From Actinomycetales bacterium (GTDB taxonomy: Bacteria; Actinomycetota; Actinomycetes; Actinomycetales; Dermatophilaceae), in assembly GCA_016711095.1 (NCBI GenBank), contig JADJTP010000002.1, forward strand, positions 558,001 through 622,000: 64,000 bases of DNA, written 5' to 3'. Under the pieces are notes generated by a model that saw nothing but the letters and a program-made list of their open reading frames with translations, made no database searches and was not told the DNA's origin. Positions 59,757 to 64,000 of the stretch are shown in pieces. The translations under genes and the position numbers were made by a program. Positions within the stretch are counted from its first letter, which is position 1, and every line of letters begins with the position of its first letter.

Positions 59757-60320
59757 TCAGCGCGCCGAAGCCCGCAGCCAGGCCGTGGCCAGGCGCGCCC
59801 TGACATCCTCCAGCAGCAGCGGCAGCGCCTTGGTCTGGCCGATGATCGGCAGGAAGTTCGCGTCGCCGCCCCACCGCGGCACGACATGCTGGTGCAGGTG
59901 AGCCGCGACTCCGGCCCCGGCGACGCGGCCCTGGTTCATGCCGATGTTGAAACCCATCGGCGCCGACGTCTCTTCCAACGCGCGCACCGCCGTCTTGGTG
60001 AGCGCCGTGAACTCGGAGGTCTCCTCGTCGGTGAGGTCCACGTAACGCGGCACGTGCCGGTAGGGGCAGATCAGAAGGTGCCCGGGGTTGTAGGGGAAGA
60101 GGTTCATCACGACGTAACACGTCGCACCGCGCGCCACAATCAACCCGTCGGCATCGGTGCGTTGCGGCGCCGAGCAGAACGGGCAGCCGTCCCCCGCATC
60201 CTCGGTCGGTTTGGCGCCTTCGATGTAGGCCATCCGATGCGGCGTCCAGAGCCGCTCGAACCCGTCCTGCACCCGCGCGAAGTCCCGGGGGTCTTCGAGT
60301 TCGGGTCGACCGTCGCTCAC
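59757..60320 (-). CDS. HIT-family Ap4A phosphorylase-like hydrolase
   Basis: The 187-residue protein has the histidine triad AHLHQHVVPRW, a zinc-type pair CPFC, and VVMNLFPYNPGHLLICPYRH. In mycobacteria the homologue next to thrS is an Ap4A phosphorylase. It starts at ATG 60320, 62 bases from the thrS stop, and is transcribed with thrS and pgsA. Confidence 0.92.
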   Translation of the reverse strand: MSDGRPELEDPRDFARVQDGFERLWTPHRMAYIEGAKPTEDAGDGCPFCSAPQRTDADGLIVARGATCYVVMNLFPYNPGHLLICPYRHVPRYVDLTDEETSEFTALTKTAVRALEETSAPMGFNIGMNQGRVAGAGVAAHLHQHVVPRWGGDANFLPIIGQTKALPLLLEDVRARLATAWLRASAR

Positions 60321-60382
60321 GCCACGAGTCTAGGGGCGCCCGTTCGGCGGATCTCTGCCGGAGGTTCGTGCCGGCTTCGCGC

Positions 60383-62362
60383 TCAGACTTGAGTGCGGGC
60401 GCGGATGGCGTCGAGGATCTCGGCGGCCGCCTGAGCCTCCGGTATGCCGTTGCGCTGGCTCCCGTCGCGCATCCGGAAGGACACCGCTGCGGCGGCCCGG
60501 TCGTCCTCCCCCGCGATGAGCACGTAGGGCACCTTGGACTTGCTCGCGTTGCGGATCTTCTTGGGGAACCGGTCATCGCTCTCGTCGAGTTCGACCCGAA
60601 CCCCTTGCGCGGCAAGGCGGTCGAGCACGCCGCGCAGGTATTCGGCATACTCCTCGGCGACCGGCACTCCGAGCACCTGCACCGGTGAGAGCCATACCGG
60701 GAAGGCCCCGGCGTAATGCTCGGTAAGTACCCCGATGAAGCGCTCGATCGAGCCGAACTTCGCCGAGTGGATCATGACCGGCTGCTGGCGAGACCCGTCG
60801 GCGGCCTGGTATTCCAGGCCGAAGCCGGCCGGCTGGGTGAAGTCATATTGGATCGTCGACAACTGCCAGGTCCGCCCGATCGCATCGCGGGCCTGCACGG
60901 AGACCTTGGGTCCGTAGAACGCGGCGCCGCCCGGGTCGGGCACGAGATCGAGCCCGGTGTCGCGGCATACCTGCTCGAGCACCGCGGTCGCCTCGGCCCA
61001 GTCCTGCTCGGAGCCGACGAACTTGTCCTGCTTGGTGTCATCGCGCGTCGAGAGCTCCAGATAGAAGTCGTCGAGGCCGAAGTCGCGCAACAGCGACAGG
61101 ACGAAGCCCAGCAGGTGCTTGACCTCAGCCCCCGCCTGCTCCTTGGTGCAGTAGGAGTGCGAGTCGTCCTGCGTCATGCCGCGCACCCGGGTCAACCCAT
61201 GGACGACGCCGGACTTCTCGAAGCGGTAGACAGACCCGAACTCGAACAACCGCATCGGCAGCTCACGGTAGGAGCGCCCCCGCGAGCGGAAGATGAGGTT
61301 GTGCATCGGGCAGTTCATCGCCTTGAGGTAGTAGTCGCTGCCCTCCATCTCCATCGGCGGGAACATCGTGTCGGCGTAGTAGGGCAGGTGCCCGGAGGTG
61401 TGGAAGAGGCCCTCTTTGGAGATGTGCGGCGTGCCGACATAGAGGAAGCCCTCCTCGATGTGCCGCCTGCGGACGTAGTCCTCCATCTCGCGCTTGAGGA
61501 CACCACCCTTGGGATGGAAAACGGCCAGTCCCGAACCGATCTCGTCGGGAAAGGAGAACAGGTCGAGCTCGGCGCCGAGCTTGCGGTGGTCGCGCCGCTC
61601 CGCTTCGGCAAGCCGGTCGAGGTATGCCGCGAGGTCGGGCTTGGTCGGCCAGGCCGTGCCGTAGACCCGCTGCAGCTGCTGGTTGGCCTGGTCGCCGCGC
61701 CAGTATGCCGCGCTGCTGCGCATGATCTTGAAGGCGTTGCCGAGCAGCTTGGTCGAGGGGATGTGCGGGCCGCGGCACAGATCGCCCCAAGCCCGCGTGC
61801 CGTCGCGGCGGATGTTGTCGTAAATTGTCAGCTGGGCGCCGCCCACCTCAACGCCGGCGCCTTCGGCGGCGTCCTCGGCGGACCCGCCCTTGAGCCCGAT
61901 GAGCTCGCACTTGAACGGCTCGGCGGCGAGCTCGGCGAGGGCCGCCTCGTCGGAGATCTCGCGGCGCACGAAGGTCTGGCCCTCGTTGATGATCCGCTGC
62001 ATGACCTTTTCGAGCTCTTTGAGGCTCTCCGGGGTGAATGGCGTCGCGACGTCGAAGTCGTAGTAGAACCCGTCGCGGATCGGTGGGCCGATCCCGAGCT
62101 TGGCATCGGGGTTGACCTGCTGGACCGCTTGGGCGAGCACATGCGCGCACGAATGGCGCAGCACCGCAAGCCCGTCGGGCTCGTCGATGCGGACCGCGTC
62201 GACGGCGTCGCCGTCGGCCAGGGGGTGGGCCAAGTCGCGTAGCTCGCCGTTGACCCGGGCGACGACGACCGCCCGATCACCGTCGAACAGGTCGCCCGCA
62301 GTGGTCTGCTCTGCGACCGAACGCTCGTTTCCGGCGACGGACACGGTGATGCTGGCAGACAC
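60383..62362 (-). CDS. thrS: Threonyl-tRNA synthetase
   Basis: ThrS charges tRNA-Thr. The 659-residue class II enzyme has an N-terminal TGS domain (SITVSVAGNERSVAEQTTAG), editing domain motif RHSCAHVLAQAVQQVNP, motif 1 to 3 in FRSRGRSYRELPMRLFEFG and LTRVRGMTQDDSHSYC and the C-terminal anticodon domain. I use GTG 62362 with GGGAG upstream; the open frame runs on for 447 codons beyond it but that part is antisense to the S41 gene and Arg/His-rich. No T-box leader was seen. Confidence 0.96.
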   Translation of the reverse strand: MSASITVSVAGNERSVAEQTTAGDLFDGDRAVVVARVNGELRDLAHPLADGDAVDAVRIDEPDGLAVLRHSCAHVLAQAVQQVNPDAKLGIGPPIRDGFYYDFDVATPFTPESLKELEKVMQRIINEGQTFVRREISDEAALAELAAEPFKCELIGLKGGSAEDAAEGAGVEVGGAQLTIYDNIRRDGTRAWGDLCRGPHIPSTKLLGNAFKIMRSSAAYWRGDQANQQLQRVYGTAWPTKPDLAAYLDRLAEAERRDHRKLGAELDLFSFPDEIGSGLAVFHPKGGVLKREMEDYVRRRHIEEGFLYVGTPHISKEGLFHTSGHLPYYADTMFPPMEMEGSDYYLKAMNCPMHNLIFRSRGRSYRELPMRLFEFGSVYRFEKSGVVHGLTRVRGMTQDDSHSYCTKEQAGAEVKHLLGFVLSLLRDFGLDDFYLELSTRDDTKQDKFVGSEQDWAEATAVLEQVCRDTGLDLVPDPGGAAFYGPKVSVQARDAIGRTWQLSTIQYDFTQPAGFGLEYQAADGSRQQPVMIHSAKFGSIERFIGVLTEHYAGAFPVWLSPVQVLGVPVAEEYAEYLRGVLDRLAAQGVRVELDESDDRFPKKIRNASKSKVPYVLIAGEDDRAAAAVSFRMRDGSQRNGIPEAQAAAEILDAIRARTQV

Positions 62363-62477
62363 GGGTGGCTCCCTCGGGCGGTGGCACGGGCAGGCCCCGC
62401 GCGGCATACGACAGGTTATCGGCCCGTCATCGGCAGCCGCGCTCCCATTAGACGTGACCACTGCCGCGCGGGTCCAA

Positions 62478-62497
62478 GTAGTACGGATCCGTAGTAC
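62478..62497. promoter_or_regulatory. Palindrome upstream of the S41 lipoprotein gene
   Basis: The segment GTAGTACGGATCCGTAGTAC has a perfect 12-base dyad TACGGATCCGTA at 62482-62493 and flanking GTAGTAC copies at 62478 and 62491. It ends nine bases before the ATG at 62507, where it could block transcription or translation. It may bind the MarR-like protein encoded downstream; this is inference. Confidence 0.5.
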
Positions 62498-62506
62498 ATT
62501 TCCGAC

Positions 62507-63838
62507 ATGTCTCGCCTTGGTGTGCGCACTGTCGGCGCATTCTGCGCGCTCGCCGGCTTCCTCGCCGCCGGCTGCTCGTCGGACCCGTCCGCGACCGTGA
62601 CGACCGAAGCGACGGCGACCGTGCCCCAGTCGGCCGCGGTGGCCAAGCGTGACGCGGGGTGGAAGGCGGACCTCGCGCTCATCGTCCCGGGGATGGCGGC
62701 GATCCATCCCAACCTGTTCCATGGGGTGCCCGAGACCACACTGCAGGCAGCGGTCGACGAGCTGTCTGGGCGCGTCCCGCTCTCGACCGACGACGAGCTG
62801 ATGGTCGGCCTGCTGCGCACCGTCGCGCTCGTCGGTGCCGCCGGCTGCGAGGGCCGCACCGGCGTGTTCGTCTGGGGGGCCGGCACCTATCCCGTCGACA
62901 GCATGCCGCTGAGGCTGTGGCTGTTCGGTAACGACCTCGTGATCGTCGACGCGCTCGCGCCGTACGAGTCTCTCCTCGGGGCGCGCGTGGACGCCATCGA
63001 CGGCCATCCGATCGCCGACGTCCTCGCGTCGGTCTCCCCGCTCGTCGCGCGCGACAACGACCAGACGGTTCGGCTCGTGACGCCGCGGCTCGTCCTCATC
63101 CCCCAGGTGCTCCGCGGGCTTGGGCTCGCGGACGACGGCCCAATCACGCTGTCGCTCGGCTCGGGCGCAACCGGAGCCACGGGCAACAAGCGGACCGTCG
63201 ATGTCGAACCGATCCCGATAGCGGCGTACAACGCCTGGGCGGGTCCGTACGGACTGCACCTGCCGGTCGATCCCGACGTGCAGTACCTGGCCCGCATCAA
63301 TGACGCGCTCTGGTGGGTGCTGCGTCCGGATGGCACGCTCGTCGTCCAGTACAACCGAGTCGACCGGCTGCCGGCCGAGCAGCTCGCCAAGCTGCGCGCC
63401 GCGCTTGAGGACCCGGTTGTTCGCCGAGTCGTCCTCGACGTCCGCCACAATTTCGGAGGCGAGCTCTCTGAGCTCGACCGGATGATGAAGCTCCTCACCG
63501 AGCCACCGCGGGCCTGGCCCGACGGGTTCTTCGTGGTGACGGGTCGCAACACGTTCTCCGCCGGCAGCCTGATGGTCGCTCGGTTGCAGGCGCAGACCGA
63601 CGCCGTGTTCGTCGGCGAGCCGATGAGCGGGTGCCCGACCACGTGGGGCAACCCCGAGGAGCTCGCCCAGCCACACTCGGGTCTCGTGATCAACGTGGCG
63701 CATGAGCTGTCCGTGGGCGTCGACGCGGCCGACACACGGCTGAACATCGAGCCCGACATCCCAGCGGTCCTCACCCTCGACAAGTGGTCGGCAGGTATCG
63801 ATCCCGCGCTCGAGGCGATCGTGGCGACCGGCCGATGA
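62507..63838 (+). CDS. Lipoprotein of the S41 (C-terminal processing) peptidase type
   Basis: The 443-residue protein has a signal peptide with lipobox LAAGCSS (Cys23), so it is lipid-anchored outside the membrane. A Thr/Ala linker leads to a PDZ-like segment (GARVDAIDGHPIADVL) and an S41 core: VVLDVRHNFGG and GFFVVTGRNTFSAGSLMVARL, the latter with the Ser of the catalytic motif, then FVGEPMSG. No Lys at the classical spacing could be confirmed by eye. Substrate unknown. It overlaps the next gene by ATGA. Confidence 0.8.
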   Translation: MSRLGVRTVGAFCALAGFLAAGCSSDPSATVTTEATATVPQSAAVAKRDAGWKADLALIVPGMAAIHPNLFHGVPETTLQAAVDELSGRVPLSTDDELMVGLLRTVALVGAAGCEGRTGVFVWGAGTYPVDSMPLRLWLFGNDLVIVDALAPYESLLGARVDAIDGHPIADVLASVSPLVARDNDQTVRLVTPRLVLIPQVLRGLGLADDGPITLSLGSGATGATGNKRTVDVEPIPIAAYNAWAGPYGLHLPVDPDVQYLARINDALWWVLRPDGTLVVQYNRVDRLPAEQLAKLRAALEDPVVRRVVLDVRHNFGGELSELDRMMKLLTEPPRAWPDGFFVVTGRNTFSAGSLMVARLQAQTDAVFVGEPMSGCPTTWGNPEELAQPHSGLVINVAHELSVGVDAADTRLNIEPDIPAVLTLDKWSAGIDPALEAIVATGR

Positions 63839-64000
63839 ACGACCGCGCCGCCGACGATCCGCTCGACACGTCGTTGCTTTTCGACGTGTCCGCGCTGAAC
63901 CATGCCGTCGGCCGGATGCTCTCGGACGCCATGAGCGACGGCCCGCTGACGCCGTCGCAGTATGCCCTGTACAGCGCGATCTTCGAGCTCGAAGCGGCGT
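63835..64000 (+). CDS. MarR-like winged-helix regulator, 3' end outside window
   Basis: Only 55 codons are present. The start overlaps the S41 stop (ATGA). LLFDVSALNHAVGRMLSDAM and LTPSQYALYSAIFELEA match the N-terminal dimerisation helix and first HTH helix of MarR/PadR-type regulators. It may control the lipoprotein gene through the palindrome at 62478-62497. Partial, so family placement is provisional. Confidence 0.65.
   Translation, partial: MNDRAADDPLDTSLLFDVSALNHAVGRMLSDAMSDGPLTPSQYALYSAIFELEAA

Larger units (their letters stand above)
28631..62412. repeat. Dispersed octamer GTATGCCG, about 40 copies
   Basis: By eye I find GTATGCCG about 20 times on each strand here (for example 30233, 34191, 39922, 58243 on plus; 39944, 62403 on minus), against about one expected by chance in 34 kb. 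Often the flank is GC-rich (GGTATGCCGC). Copies lie inside genes and between them, using the rare Tyr codon TAT or Ala codon GCA. In 1-28.5 kb only four copies occur (893, 2226, 2591, 20224). Confidence 0.8.

Noticed and set aside
62363..62506. T-box leader upstream of thrS
   Set aside because: The 144-base gap lacks the T-box sequence and a specifier stem that I could recognise.
62363..63703. 447-codon N-terminal extension of thrS
   Set aside because: It is antisense to the S41 lipoprotein gene, Arg/His-rich and unlike any ThrS; GTG 62362 gives the normal start.

Overview
The window is high-GC actinobacterial DNA. The right-hand gene order (thrS, HIT phosphorylase, pgsA, patA, pimA, pdxS, pdxT, yebC, ruvCAB, yajC-secD-secF, apt, relA, then hisS) is the conserved actinobacterial arrangement, and phosphatidylinositol mannoside genes point to a mycolata- or Micrococcales-like lineage. 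An Intrasporangiaceae-type host is my guess, not something the sequence proves.

Layout. 1-2.5 kb: 3' part of a CPBP protease gene, a VOC-fold protein and a divergent TetR regulator with paired palindromes between them. 2.5-19.4 kb: a nearly complete corrin-ring cluster in two outward arms, with two cobalamin riboswitches, an ECF cobalt importer (cbiMNQO), and several fused genes (cobB-cobC, cbiG-cobJ, cbiX-precorrin-2 dehydrogenase). The chemistry looks like the early-cobalt pathway (CbiX, CbiG), yet the C-1 methylation slot is held by CobF, which normally belongs to the oxygen-dependent route.

19.4-28.1 kb: an island flanked by two 98%-identical copies of the 3' end of cobH, the second copy lying next to tRNA-Pro(GGG). 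It holds a decayed alcohol dehydrogenase, a tightly overlapping three-gene operon (C5 cytosine methyltransferase, a protein with two GHKL ATPase modules including a histidine-kinase core, and a receiver-domain protein with an unassigned C-terminal half), a truncated tyrosine recombinase and a PIN-like protein. This operon is the best candidate for an undescribed system, possibly defence by epigenetic marking plus phosphorelay signalling.

28.5-37.2 kb: tRNA-Pro, der, a YjbR protein, cmk, tyrA, rluB, scpB, scpA, parA and xerD, mostly overlapping and on the minus strand. 37.2-42.6 kb: a divergent region with a 30-bp-arm perfect inverted repeat, a small membrane protein, hisS, an MBL hydrolase, a cyclophilin and a DUF349 protein. 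42.6-62.4 kb: the conserved block from relA back to thrS, with a frameshifted D-threonine-aldolase-like gene and a Cys-rich-tailed HTH protein interrupting the pdxS-pdxT pair. 62.5-64 kb: a lipoprotein of the S41 peptidase type and the start of a MarR-like gene.

A genome-scale signal also shows: the octamer GTATGCCG occurs about 40 times, equally in both orientations, between 28.6 and 62.4 kb, but only about four times in the first 28.5 kb. This separates a backbone from probably acquired cobalamin and island DNA. All positions, counts and alignments were made by eye.
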